A stretch of DNA of 64,000 bases, from the NCBI GenBank assembly GCA_947567595.1, contig CANOMQ010000014.1, forward strand, positions 33,254 to 97,253, read 5' to 3'. Under the pieces are notes generated by a model. That model was not told the origin of the DNA, made no database searches, and worked only from the letters and a program-made list of their open reading frames with translations. Source of the DNA: an uncultured Lachnospiraceae bacterium. Lineage in GTDB: Bacteria > Bacillota > Clostridia > Lachnospirales > Lachnospiraceae. This document shows, piece after piece, positions 38,349 to 47,217 of the stretch; the stretch's first letter is position 1, and the number at the start of each line of letters is the position of its first letter. A program made the translations under genes and the position numbers.

Positions 38349-39719
38349 TTAAGAAGGAGATATTTTCTTCTTAATAATATCCACCTTGTTTCTAAGCTCA
38401 CTGTCGCTTTCCATAAGCTTTTCTATTTTCTTAACACCGCTGATAATCGTCGTATGATCTTTCTTACCCAGAAGGGCTGCGATGTTCTGATACGTTTCCG
38501 TTGTCATACTGCGGCACAGATACATAATAATCTGTCTTGGAAGCGCAAACTCCTTGTCGCGCTTTTTGGAGGAAATGTCATTTACGGACACATTAAAGTG
38601 CTCCGCAACCGTATCAAGAATAAGCTTCGGCGTGATTTCCCTTGTCTTATTTGGATAGATAACGTCATTTAATGCATCCTCCGCAAGCTCAATCGTAAGC
38701 TCCTGTTTATTTAATCGTGCATTTGCCATCACCTTATTTAAAGCGCCCTCTAGTTCCCGGATATTTGATTTTATGTTGGTGGCAATATACTGAATAATTT
38801 CATCGTCAATTTCCCTGTCGTAATTCTCGGCGTTTTTCCTTAAAATCGCCATTCGTGTTTCATAATCAGGCGGTTGTATGTCTGCAATCAGTCCGCATGA
38901 AAAACGGGAACGGAACCGTTCGTCCAAAGTTTCCATTTCCTTTGGTGGTTTATCAGAAGAAATGACAATCTGTTTTCCTGCGGAATGCAGTGCATTAAAT
39001 GTATGGAAAAATTCTTCCTGAGTTGATTCCTTTCCTATTATAAATTGTACGTCGTCAATCAAAAGCACGTCAACGGTACGGTATTTTTCCCGCAGCTTCG
39101 TCATAGCAGCGGCGTTACCGCTTCTGATGGACTCAATTACTTCATTTGTAAAGACCTCACTTGTGACGTAGAGCACTTTCATATTATTGTTCTGTCTCAA
39201 TATTTCATGACCGATGGAATGCATTAAATGCGTCTTTCCAAGCCCTGCGCCTCCATATAAATAGAGAGGATTGTAAATGTCTCCCGGCGAATCCGCAACC
39301 GCAAGCGCCGCGGAATTGGCAAATTTATTGTTGCTTCCAACGACAAAGGTCTTAAATGTGTATTTGCTGTTGAGGTTTGCTTTCTCATAGTTTATCTGAT
39401 TTTGGTTCGCCTCATTTGCCTTGGAAGCATTCTTTGCGCCATTTCCCTGTAGGGAAGCGTCATTTTCCACTTTAAATTCCACATCGTAATCATGATTCAT
39501 AAGCTCGGAAATCGTGGCTTTAAAGCATATGTGGTATTTTTTTTGAATATAGTTTATCAGATGTCCCTGTTCCGTAGGTACAAGAATTGTTACCACGTCG
39601 TTTTCAACCTTATAAAACCTCAAAGGCGCAATCCAATTAGAAAAAGAAATATTGGTAAGCTCGTATTCTTCCCTAAGATTTTCCTTTATTTCTTCCCATC
39701 TGTCTTTTATTTCGTCCAT
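38349..39719 (-). CDS. dnaA: Chromosomal replication initiator protein DnaA
   Basis: 456 residues. Domain I (1-85) carries a conserved Trp-rich helix (FSNWIAPLRF). A linker of about 35 residues follows. The AAA+ domain has Walker A GGAGLGKTHL near residue 157 and Walker B VLLIDDVQFI. Domain IV ends with the DNA-binding signature KKDHTTIISGVKKIE near residue 430. It binds TTATNCACA boxes and opens the origin. AGAGGT stands 6-7 nt before the ATG. Boxes on both sides of the gene suggest autoregulation. Confidence 0.98.
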   Translation of the reverse strand: MDEIKDRWEEIKENLREEYELTNISFSNWIAPLRFYKVENDVVTILVPTEQGHLINYIQKKYHICFKATISELMNHDYDVEFKVENDASLQGNGAKNASKANEANQNQINYEKANLNSKYTFKTFVVGSNNKFANSAALAVADSPGDIYNPLYLYGGAGLGKTHLMHSIGHEILRQNNNMKVLYVTSEVFTNEVIESIRSGNAAAMTKLREKYRTVDVLLIDDVQFIIGKESTQEEFFHTFNALHSAGKQIVISSDKPPKEMETLDERFRSRFSCGLIADIQPPDYETRMAILRKNAENYDREIDDEIIQYIATNIKSNIRELEGALNKVMANARLNKQELTIELAEDALNDVIYPNKTREITPKLILDTVAEHFNVSVNDISSKKRDKEFALPRQIIMYLCRSMTTETYQNIAALLGKKDHTTIISGVKKIEKLMESDSELRNKVDIIKKKISPS

Positions 39720-40179
39720 TCCATACCTCTTAACAGTTTATCGTACAATAAAATTCCATACCATATTAATAGTAAACCAAATGTGGAAAAAAATCAAATG
39801 ATTAGCACCAAATAAATTAAATTTGTCGGTTTAATTCACATAATCCCCAAAAAATTGTTGATATTGTGGATAACTTTATTGACAATCTGTGGAAATTTGA
39901 TACAATTCCTTAAAATCACGTCGGTTTATTCACATAATTGTGGATAAGTGAATCCGCAGTTATAGACAAGCCACATGCTCGTATTTTAAATTATTCCGTG
40001 GCTTTCTCAAAAATTTTTCTACATGATTTCAACCATTTATCCACAAATTACTCACAATATGTGGATAAATATCTGTTCGTGTGAATAAAAAGGGTGTTAC
40101 TTGTTAATGTTCATATCAGACCCGACATTTACTGCAATGTCTGTGAGAAAATGTATGTAAATTTTTAGGGGAATTTTTG
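39720..40179. other. Replication origin subregion between dnaA and rpmH
   Basis: Six perfect TTATNCACA boxes on either strand: TGTGGATAA at 39865-39873, TTATTCACA at 39926-39934, TGTGGATAA at 39939-39947, TTATCCACA at 40037-40045, TGTGGATAA at 40060-40068 and TGTGAATAA at 40080-40088. Near-matches such as TTATAGACA (39959) also occur. The region is AT-rich and gene-free, and gene direction diverges here, as expected at oriC. With the cluster at 38087-38348 this gives a two-part origin around dnaA. Confidence 0.88.
39769..39797 (-). promoter_or_regulatory. Probable dnaA promoter
   Basis: On the minus strand, TTGATT (39797-39792) and TACTAT (39774-39769) are separated by exactly 17 nt, about 50 bp upstream of the dnaA ATG. 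DnaA boxes lie directly upstream. Confidence 0.6.
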
Positions 40180-40208
40180 TTGACTTATGGATTTGTATAT
40201 TATATAAT
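40180..40208 (+). promoter_or_regulatory. Sigma-A promoter of rpmH
   Basis: TTGACT at 40180-40185 and TATAAT at 40203-40208 are separated by 17 nt, about 122 bp before rpmH. This leaves a leader of some 115 nt in which I see no known riboswitch. Confidence 0.85.
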
Positions 40209-40330
40209 TGATACGATATTTTCTAATACATGGTATTTGTGTGCCCTTTTTGGACATGCAGGAAATCAGAATGCCAAGATAAATGAGGGTTATGGAATTG
40301 GCTAAATAGCAAGAAGGAGGTGTTTCGATT

Positions 40331-40465
40331 ATGAAAATGACATTTCAGCCTAAGAACAGACAGAGAAAAAAGGTTCACGGATTTAGAAAGAGAATGAGCA
40401 CAAAGGGCGGAAGAAAAGTTTTGGCTGCAAGGCGTGCAAAAGGAAGAAAGAGATTATCCGCATAA
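40331..40465 (+). CDS. rpmH: 50S ribosomal protein L34
   Basis: 44 codons, highly basic: [18 protein letters not shown], then [17 protein letters not shown] and a KGRKRLSA end, which is the complete L34 sequence pattern. It binds 23S rRNA in the large subunit. AGGAGGT stands 9 nt before the ATG. It is the first gene of the rightward origin operon, with a strong promoter upstream and a hairpin directly after. Confidence 0.97.
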   Translation: MKMTFQPKNRQRKKVHGFRKRMSTKGGRKVLAARRAKGRKRLSA

Positions 40466-40469
40466 TCAA

Positions 40470-40498
40470 CAGGTCACATGAGTGTGTGACCTTTTTTT
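40470..40498 (+). terminator. Terminator/attenuator between rpmH and rnpA
   Basis: AGGTCACA and TGTGTGACCT form a stem followed by seven Ts, directly after rpmH. Partial read-through would make L34 far more abundant than RNase P protein. Confidence 0.75.
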
Positions 40499-40550
40499 CT
40501 ATCGTGAAAGAATTTTGTTTCATGATGGCGGTATGGGATAAGGATTTTAA

Positions 40551-40898
40551 TTGAATATGAAGTTTTCGGAATCATTAAAAAGCAACAGAGATTTTAAAAA
40601 TGTTTATAGTAATGGAAAAAGCTATGCCAACAGGTATCTTGTGATGTATGTATTGGAAAATCATTTAAATAGGAACAGACTTGGAATTTCAGTCAGTAAA
40701 AAGGTGGGAAACAGTGTTGTAAGGCACCATGTTACGAGATTGGTGAGAGAGAGCTACAGACTGCATGAAGAAATGTTTAATAGTGGTTTAGACATTGTAG
40801 TCGTTGCGAGGATTAGCGCAGGTGCCGCAAAATATGCTGAAATTGAGAGCGCTCTGCTGCACGTGTCAAAGCTGCACAGAACTGTATTGAAAATATAA
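40551..40898 (+). CDS. rnpA: Ribonuclease P protein component
   Basis: 115 codons if the TTG at 40551 is used (AAGGA 6 nt upstream); the ATG at 40557 (113 codons) matches the usual family start MKFSESLKxNRDF. Key features are the LGISVSKKVGNSV strand and the basic helix RHHVTRLVRESYR, which corresponds to the RNR motif; the motif is RHH here. The protein binds RNase P RNA and helps process the 5' ends of pre-tRNAs. Confidence 0.92.
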   Translation: MNMKFSESLKSNRDFKNVYSNGKSYANRYLVMYVLENHLNRNRLGISVSKKVGNSVVRHHVTRLVRESYRLHEEMFNSGLDIVVVARISAGAAKYAEIESALLHVSKLHRTVLKI

Positions 40899-40922
40899 AA
40901 GAAATAACAGGGTAAATGATTT

Positions 40923-41168
40923 ATGATGAAAACGCTTTTGTTGAAGCTGATTTTATTTTACAGGAAGTACCTGTCGCCGTTGAAATCCACAAAATGTCCT
41001 TATTATCCTTCCTGCTCCCAGTACGGGCTTGAGGCAGTGGAGCGGTTTGGCTTTGTGAAGGGCGGTTTCCTTATTATATGGAGAATACTGCGGTGCAATC
41101 CTTTTTCCAAGGGAGGCTATGATCCGGTTCCGACAAAAAAAGAAATTAAAACATTTTATAAGTTTTAA
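40923..41168 (+). CDS. yidD: Membrane protein insertion efficiency factor YidD
   Basis: 81 residues with an N-terminal amphipathic segment ([16 protein letters not shown]) and the family signature [14 protein letters not shown], then [14 protein letters not shown]. The conserved cysteines are present. It assists YidC-dependent insertion at the inner face of the membrane. It sits between rnpA (24 bp) and yidC (29 bp), the conserved order. Confidence 0.93.
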   Translation: MMKTLLLKLILFYRKYLSPLKSTKCPYYPSCSQYGLEAVERFGFVKGGFLIIWRILRCNPFSKGGYDPVPTKKEIKTFYKF

Positions 41169-41197
41169 TTTTCAAAAGTTTTAAAACGCAGAAAGGC

Positions 41198-42559
41198 ATG
41201 GTTATTAAAATGGATTTTATGCTATTAACACAGAATTCAACTCTGATATTCAGATATATCGTATGGCTTCTTGGTCTGATTATGAATGCGATTTTTGAGT
41301 TGCTCAACCTGATTGGCATTCCGAATATTGGTTTATCGATTATTTTATTTACAATTGTAATTTACCTGCTGTTAATGCCGCTTACAATTAAACAGCAGAA
41401 GTTTTCAAAGTTGTCTGCAAAGATGAATCCTGAGATTGTGGCAATTCAGAACAAATATAAGGGTAAGCAGGACAATGAATCCATTGTGGCAATGAATGCG
41501 GAGACAAAGCAGGTTTATGCAAAGTACGGCGTTTCGCCTTCTGGAAGCTGTCTTCAGTTATTGATACAAATGCCGATTTTGTTTGCACTTTACCGTGTAA
41601 TCAGTTCAATGCCAGCGTATGTGACAAAAATTGGTGAGGCGTTTGGTGTTCTTGCCGATAAGATTATGAGCACGCCCGGCGGTGTGGATTATATCAGGGA
41701 GCTGCCGGCTGCTGCAATGTATGCAAAGAATTTTGAGATTGCAGGCAACACAAGAAATGCAATTATTGATACCCTGAATAAGGTGTCTACGGCGGATATG
41801 GCGGCTTTGTCTGAACAATTCGGACTTGCTGATTTGATGTATAACGGAAAGATTATCCTTTCAAACGGGGCGGAGCGGGGAATTATTGATATTTATAACA
41901 ATTTCCTTGGTCTTAACATCGGAAATTCCCCGATGGATACCATCAAGACGGCATTTGCCGCAGGAAATTACCTTCTGCTTGCAGGTGCAATCGCAATTCC
42001 GGTGCTTTCGGCGGTGACGCAGTGGATTAACTATAAGCTGATGCCGCAGGCTGCGACGGAAAAAGACGATAAGGGCAAAAAGAAGCAGCCGCAGAATGAT
42101 ACGGCGGAGGCAATGCAGCAGTCCATGAAGACGATGAACACCTTAATGCCTTTAATGTCGGCATGGTTTTGTCTGACGCTTCCCGCAGGTATGGGACTTT
42201 ACTGGGTAATCGGTGCGGTCGTGAGAAGTATCCAGCAGGTTATCATCAATAAGCACATTGATAAGATGGATATTGATGCGCTGATTGCGAGAAATGTTGA
42301 AAAGTATAATGAAAAGCTTCGCAAACAGGGAATTGATCCTGCAAAGCTGAACGCAGCGGCAAGAACGAACACAAAGAATATTTCGTCAAGGGCGTCTTAT
42401 CAGAACACAGGTTCTAATAAGAGACCGGCAATGACGGAGGAAGAGAAGGAAAAGGCAAGAAAGGAATCAACGGAATATTATAACAAAAATGCCAAGGCAG
42501 GAAGCCTTGCATCAAAGGCAAATATGGTAAAGCAGTATAATGAGAAAAATAACAGGTAA
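41198..42559 (+). CDS. yidC: Membrane protein insertase YidC/Oxa1
   Basis: 453 codons from ATG 41198; a second in-frame ATG at 41210 (MDFMLL) is possible. The N-terminal transmembrane segment is followed by the Oxa1 core with LLMPLTIKQQKFSKLSAKM (cytoplasmic loop with the conserved basic residues), and later segments LLLAGAIAIPVLSAVTQW and LMSAWFCLTLPAGMGLYWV. A long external insertion lies between them. A basic, Lys/Asn-rich C-terminal tail could contact ribosomes. No lipobox is seen, unlike Bacillus SpoIIIJ. Inserts membrane proteins with or without Sec. Confidence 0.93.
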   Translation: MVIKMDFMLLTQNSTLIFRYIVWLLGLIMNAIFELLNLIGIPNIGLSIILFTIVIYLLLMPLTIKQQKFSKLSAKMNPEIVAIQNKYKGKQDNESIVAMNAETKQVYAKYGVSPSGSCLQLLIQMPILFALYRVISSMPAYVTKIGEAFGVLADKIMSTPGGVDYIRELPAAAMYAKNFEIAGNTRNAIIDTLNKVSTADMAALSEQFGLADLMYNGKIILSNGAERGIIDIYNNFLGLNIGNSPMDTIKTAFAAGNYLLLAGAIAIPVLSAVTQWINYKLMPQAATEKDDKGKKKQPQNDTAEAMQQSMKTMNTLMPLMSAWFCLTLPAGMGLYWVIGAVVRSIQQVIINKHIDKMDIDALIARNVEKYNEKLRKQGIDPAKLNAAARTNTKNISSRASYQNTGSNKRPAMTEEEKEKARKESTEYYNKNAKAGSLASKANMVKQYNEKNNR

Positions 42560-42598
42560 TCAAAAAATAGCAGACTTGCGTAAGAATGGAGGATTATA

Positions 42599-43579
42599 AT
42601 GGAATACGTTGAGTTTAAAGGGAAAACAAAGAATGACGCAATTACAGAGGCGTGTACACATTTTTCGATTCCAAGCGATAAGCTTGATTATCAGGTGATT
42701 GATGAGGGAAAAGCAGGAATTTTGGGTTTTGGTGCAAAGCCTGCGATTATTAAGGCGAGGGTGAAGGAAGCTTCGGAAGAACCGCAGGTGGTTGAGAAAA
42801 AGACAGAGGTAAGGAAAACAGAAAAGGCAGAGCCTGTTAAGAAGGAAAAAGCTCCTGTTGTTGAAAAAGTGGTTCCGGAAAAGCCTGTTTCTGCAAATGT
42901 AAATATAGCTTCAACTTCAAATACGAATGTTGTGGATATTGACGTGGAAGCTGTTTCCAAAAAATTCCTTTCTGACGTATTTGCGGCGATGAACCTGACA
43001 GTCAATTCGGAAGTGAATTATGATAAGGAAGCAAACAGCCTGAATGTAGAGCTGAGCGGTGATGAAATGGGCGTTCTGATTGGCAAACGCGGACAGACGC
43101 TGGATTCGCTGCAATATCTGATTTCTCTTGTTGTCAATAAGGGTACGGGCGAGTATATCCGGGTAAAGGTTGATACGGAGAATTACAGGGAGCGGCGTAA
43201 GGAGACGCTTGAGAACCTTGCGAAGAATATTTCTTATAAGGTGAAGCGGACAAGACGTCCTGTTTCCTTGGAGCCTATGAATCCTTATGAGCGCAGGATT
43301 ATCCATTCGGCGCTGCAAAATGACAGATATGTCACAACACACAGCGAGGGAGAAGAGCCATTCCGGCGTGTGGTTGTTGTTCCGAAGAGAGAAGCAAATT
43401 ACTCTGACCGCGGTGGTTATGGAAGAGGCGGTTATAGTAATAACCGTGGTGGTTACAGCAAGGGCGGCTATGGCGGTAACCGTGGCGGTTATCGTAAGAA
43501 TTATAATAAAGACAATAAAAATGGAAACCGCGAGAATGCGCAGACGAATTCGGAAAACAATTCTGAGACAGAAGAATAA
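42599..43579 (+). CDS. jag: RNA-binding protein Jag/KhpB with RGG/GY-rich tail
   Basis: 326 residues. Jag-N domain about 1-57 (VEFKGKTKNDAI, GILGFGAKPA), Lys/Glu-rich linker 60-105, KH-II domain with GVLIGKRGQTLDSLQYL near residue 160, and R3H domain with RRIIHSAL and THSEGEEPFRRVVV near 235-260. A tail of about 55 residues follows, dominated by GGY, RGG and Asn (for example RGGYGRGGYSNNRGGY). Jag/KhpB with KhpA binds many RNAs and affects cell division in Firmicutes. GGAGG precedes the ATG. The tail is longer and more RGG-like than usual in the family. Confidence 0.92.
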   Translation: MEYVEFKGKTKNDAITEACTHFSIPSDKLDYQVIDEGKAGILGFGAKPAIIKARVKEASEEPQVVEKKTEVRKTEKAEPVKKEKAPVVEKVVPEKPVSANVNIASTSNTNVVDIDVEAVSKKFLSDVFAAMNLTVNSEVNYDKEANSLNVELSGDEMGVLIGKRGQTLDSLQYLISLVVNKGTGEYIRVKVDTENYRERRKETLENLAKNISYKVKRTRRPVSLEPMNPYERRIIHSALQNDRYVTTHSEGEEPFRRVVVVPKREANYSDRGGYGRGGYSNNRGGYSKGGYGGNRGGYRKNYNKDNKNGNRENAQTNSENNSETEE

Positions 43580-43594
43580 GTATTGTTTATTTGT

Positions 43595-43624
43595 AAGAAC
43601 CTTGATTTTTCAAGGTTCTTTTAT
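43595..43624 (+). terminator. Hairpin between jag and mnmE
   Basis: AAGAACCTTGA and TCAAGGTTCTT form an 11-bp stem followed by a TTA-rich tail, ~17 bp after the jag stop. mnmE therefore probably has its own promoter or relies on read-through. Confidence 0.75.
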
Positions 43625-43736
43625 TAAAATTGAATGGAAGTACAGGTTCATGTTATAAAACCGATTTCACTTTTGTTAAAAAGAAAACGGAAAACATATT
43701 TGGCATTGAAACATTAGTTTTGCAGATTGGAGAATT

Positions 43737-45128
43737 ATGGTAAAGACAGATACGATTGCGGCGATTGCTACGGCGATGAGTGATTCGGGGATTGGGATTA
43801 TTAGAATAAGCGGTGAGGACGCGGTTGCGGTTGCGGATAAAATTTATCGCTCTAAGTCGGGAAAAAAGAGACTGGTTGATGTAAAGAGCCATACCATTCA
43901 TTATGGCTTTATTTATGACGGGGAATTGCTGGTTGATGAAGTGATGGTTGCCGTGATGAAAGCGCCAAATACCTATACGAAGGAAGATACGGTGGAGATT
44001 AATTGTCACGGCGGCGTTCTTGTGATGACAAAGGTTTTGGAGACTGTGTTAAAAAATGGGTGCAGGCTGGCAGAGCCGGGAGAGTTTACAAAGCGCGCGT
44101 TTTTGAATGGAAGGATTGATTTATCAAAAGCCGAGGCGGTTATGGATTTAATTCATTCGAAAAATGAGTTTGCGTTGAAGGCGTCGGTCAGCCAGTTGAA
44201 GGGCTGCGTTTCTGATAAGGTAAAGTCCTTGCGTGATGTTATATTGTATGAGATTGCGTTTATTGAGTCGGCGCTTGATGATCCGGAACATATCAGTCTT
44301 GACGGGTATCGGGAAAAGCTGGAGCAAAAAACGTTGTCTGTGAGAGACGATTTAAAACGGTTAATTGATAGTGCGGATAATGGCAAGCTTTTGAAGGACG
44401 GTATCAACACGGTAATTGTGGGAAAGCCGAATGTCGGAAAGTCGTCGCTTTTGAATATTCTTGTTGGTGAGGAGAAAGCGATTGTGACGAGTGTTGCGGG
44501 AACGACGCGTGATGTGATTGAGGAGACGATTAAGTTAAACGGGATTGGATTAAATGTGATTGACACGGCGGGTATTCGTGATACAGATGATGAGGTGGAG
44601 CGGATTGGCGTTGAGAAGGCGCGCAAATATGCGAATAATGCGGATTTGATTATTTATGTGGTTGATGCGTCGCGCAAGCTGGATGAGAATGATGAAGAGA
44701 TTATTCGGTTGATTGCTGATAAGAAAGTGATTGTTTTGCTGAATAAAACGGACTTGGAGCAAATTGTCGGCGAAGAGGAATTTATGACACTTGTGTCGGA
44801 AAATAAGGATTTGCGCATTATTAAAACCTCCACGAAGGAGCATGTTGGGATTGACAAATTTGAATGTGCAATTAAGGAGATGTTTTTTGGCGGGGAGATT
44901 GTGGTAAATGATGAGATTTATATCACAAACGGACGCCATAAGGAAGCGCTGATTGAAGCATATGAGAGTATGAAACTGGTGTTAAAAAGCCTTGCGGACG
45001 ATATGCCGGAGGATTTTTATTCAGTTGATTTGATGAGTGCTTACGCTTCGCTTGGGAGGATTATAGGGGAAGAGGTTGAAGATGATCTTGTAAACGAGAT
45101 TTTTTCGAAATTTTGTATGGGGAAATAA
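43737..45128 (+). CDS. mnmE: tRNA modification GTPase MnmE
   Basis: 463 residues. N-terminal formyl-THF-binding domain (DTIAAIATAMSDSGIGIIRISG), helical domain, and inserted G domain with G1 GKPNVGKSS near residue 227, G3 DTAGIRDT, G4 NKTD. The family-ending C-x-G-K motif is present as FCMGK. With MnmG it installs cmnm5 groups on wobble uridine 34 of certain tRNAs. GGAG lies upstream of the ATG. Its usual neighbour mnmG is displaced by the metG insertion. Confidence 0.96.
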   Translation: MVKTDTIAAIATAMSDSGIGIIRISGEDAVAVADKIYRSKSGKKRLVDVKSHTIHYGFIYDGELLVDEVMVAVMKAPNTYTKEDTVEINCHGGVLVMTKVLETVLKNGCRLAEPGEFTKRAFLNGRIDLSKAEAVMDLIHSKNEFALKASVSQLKGCVSDKVKSLRDVILYEIAFIESALDDPEHISLDGYREKLEQKTLSVRDDLKRLIDSADNGKLLKDGINTVIVGKPNVGKSSLLNILVGEEKAIVTSVAGTTRDVIEETIKLNGIGLNVIDTAGIRDTDDEVERIGVEKARKYANNADLIIYVVDASRKLDENDEEIIRLIADKKVIVLLNKTDLEQIVGEEEFMTLVSENKDLRIIKTSTKEHVGIDKFECAIKEMFFGGEIVVNDEIYITNGRHKEALIEAYESMKLVLKSLADDMPEDFYSVDLMSAYASLGRIIGEEVEDDLVNEIFSKFCMGK

Positions 45129-45161
45129 TATGAAAGAACATGAAAGATTGAAAAATAATTG

Positions 45162-45190
45162 TTGACACATGAATTTATTTGCTGTATCAT
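45162..45190 (+). promoter_or_regulatory. Sigma-A promoter of the T-box/metG unit
   Basis: TTGACA at 45162-45167 and TATCAT at 45185-45190 with a 17-nt spacer, ~400 bp before metG. This gives metG its own transcript inside the mnm region. Confidence 0.85.
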
Positions 45191-45199
45191 AACAAAATA

Positions 45200-45495
45200 A
45201 ATCAAAGGCTATGAAGAGAAGAGTAAGTAGTTAGATATGTTACAGAGAGTCTGATAAGGTGAGAGCAGGCGCAAAAGGAACTACTGAAAATGGTCTCGGA
45301 GCTGCGCACCGAAGCTGTTATGCCAAGGCTGCGACGGGTTCACCCGTTATCGTGATAGACTATCGATGAATCATTTCTCGTCCGTAGTTGATAAGGCTTA
45401 TATCGTGAGATATAAGTGAATTTAGGGTGGTAACACGAAGCGAATGCTCTCGTCCCTGAAAAAGAAATTTTTCAGAGAGGAGGGCTTTTTTAGTA
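45200..45495 (+). ncRNA. T-box leader controlling metG
   Basis: A ~290-nt leader has stem-I-like sequence with CAGAGAGTC (AG-bulge type), the purine-rich GAAAATGGTCTCGGAGC holding a likely ATG specifier at 45290-45292, and the T-box AGGGTGGTAACACG at 45424-45437. Its TGGT can pair with an ACCA tRNA end, as tRNA-Met has A73. A terminator stem with six Ts follows (about 45447-45492). Uncharged tRNA-Met should stabilise the antiterminator and switch metG on. The specifier choice rests on the downstream gene. Confidence 0.87.
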
Positions 45496-45588
45496 TCAAA
45501 AATGCAGTTAATCAAAAACATGTTGTAAAAAAACAACATAAGAAACGAAGTTATCACTACAAAATTGAAAGGAAATGAGGTATGTAAA

Positions 45589-47217
45589 ATGAGACAAATA
45601 TTAATTGGCGGCGCATGGCCATATGCAAATGGTTCATTGCACATAGGACATATTGCAGGATTATTACCGGGAGACGTATTGGCGAGATATCACAGGGCAA
45701 TCGGAGACAAAGTATGTTTTGTTTCGGGAAGTGATTGCCATGGAACTCCTGTAGCAATCAGGGCAAAACAGGAAAACAAAACACCGCAGGAGGTCAGTGA
45801 CTTTTATCATAGGGAATTTGCAGAGTGCTTTGAACGGTTGGGATTTTCTTATGATGCCTATATTAAAACATCTGCAAATGAGCATAAAGATTTCGTGAGG
45901 GATTTTCATAGAAAATTGTATGAAAGTCCATATGTGTATGAAAAAGAAGTCCCGCAGGCTTATTGTGAAAGCTGCAAGGCTTTTTTGGCAGACCGCTTCG
46001 TATTAGGAAGATGCCCTAAATGCGGAAGTGATACCAGAGGCGACCAATGTGATTCATGTGGGGCAGTTTTAGAGCCGGAAACGCTGATAGAACCGAAATG
46101 TGCTGTATGTGGGAAACCGATTGGTTTTAAGAACGCTACCCACTTATATATTGCTATTTCGAAGCTTCAGACAGAGTTAGAAGCAATGGTTAAAAATCAT
46201 CCTGAGTGGCGCAAAAATGCCATTGCATTTACAAAGCGGTATATGAACGAAGGATTGAGAGACCGGGCATTAACCAGAGATTTGGAATGGGGAATAAGCG
46301 TACCTAAGGAAGGGTATGAAAAGAAAACAATTTATATATGGGCGGAAAATGTATTAGGTTATCTGTCAGCAAGCAAGGTTGCTGCTGGAGGGAATACCAA
46401 TGCATTTTCTGAATTATGGGGAGAAGATGCCAGACATTATTATGTGCATGGAAAGGATAATATTCCGTTCCATACGATTATCTTACCGGCACTGTTACTT
46501 GCAAATGGAGAAGCATGGCATTTACCGGACCAGATTGTATCCAGTGAGTATTTAACTTTGGAAGGCAGGAAAATATCTACAAGTCAGAATTATGCAATAT
46601 GGGTAAAGGATTTATTGGATCATTATGAAGCCGATTCTATTCGATATTTTATTATTGCAAATGGGCCGGAGAAAAAGGATGCAGATTTCTCATGGAGAGA
46701 ATATGTTCATAGCCATAATGGCGAATTGCTTGGAGCATATGGAAATTTTGTAAATCGGACATTAGCGTTTATAGAAAAATATTGTGATGGTGTGGTACCT
46801 CAAGGAAGTAATAATATTGAATTAAATAATCAAATAGATAATCTATATATCGCTGTAGGAAAACTTATAGAAAGTGGATATTTTAAAGATGCAATGAATG
46901 AGATTTTTGATTTTGTAAGAAATGCGAATAAGTTTTTTGATGCAGAGCAGCCTTGGATTACACGAAATACAAATAAAACCGCTTGCGATAATACACTTTA
47001 TCAATGTGTGCAAATGATAGCAAACTTAGCAGTTTTGCTTTCTCCGTTTTTATCGTTTTCTTCGGAAAAAGTATTGAAATGGCTGAATATAAGTAACAAG
47101 TGGGAAAGGCAGCATGTTGAAAGCGGCTATTTGCTTCCAAAGGTTGAAATATTGTTTCATAGGATTGATAAGAACGTAATTGAGGAAGAAACAGAAAAAT
47201 TAAAGGCTATTTTATAG
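45589..47217 (+). CDS. metG: Methionyl-tRNA synthetase (zinc-rich type)
   Basis: 542 residues from ATG 45589 (GAGG 8 nt upstream; a TTG 8 codons earlier opens the frame). The HIGH motif is HIGH in GSLHIGHIAG; the KMSKS loop reads KISTS (GRKISTSQNYAI). Four CxxC pairs (CESC, CPKC, CDSC, CAVC) suggest two zinc knuckles. No C-terminal tRNA-binding (Trbp111-like) domain is present. Charges tRNA-Met with methionine. Codons are more AT-rich than in mnmE and mnmG. With its own T-box and location it looks acquired, perhaps of the MetRS2 class noted for resistance to MetRS inhibitors; that class assignment is inference. Confidence 0.9.
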   Translation: MRQILIGGAWPYANGSLHIGHIAGLLPGDVLARYHRAIGDKVCFVSGSDCHGTPVAIRAKQENKTPQEVSDFYHREFAECFERLGFSYDAYIKTSANEHKDFVRDFHRKLYESPYVYEKEVPQAYCESCKAFLADRFVLGRCPKCGSDTRGDQCDSCGAVLEPETLIEPKCAVCGKPIGFKNATHLYIAISKLQTELEAMVKNHPEWRKNAIAFTKRYMNEGLRDRALTRDLEWGISVPKEGYEKKTIYIWAENVLGYLSASKVAAGGNTNAFSELWGEDARHYYVHGKDNIPFHTIILPALLLANGEAWHLPDQIVSSEYLTLEGRKISTSQNYAIWVKDLLDHYEADSIRYFIIANGPEKKDADFSWREYVHSHNGELLGAYGNFVNRTLAFIEKYCDGVVPQGSNNIELNNQIDNLYIAVGKLIESGYFKDAMNEIFDFVRNANKFFDAEQPWITRNTNKTACDNTLYQCVQMIANLAVLLSPFLSFSSEKVLKWLNISNKWERQHVESGYLLPKVEILFHRIDKNVIEEETEKLKAIL

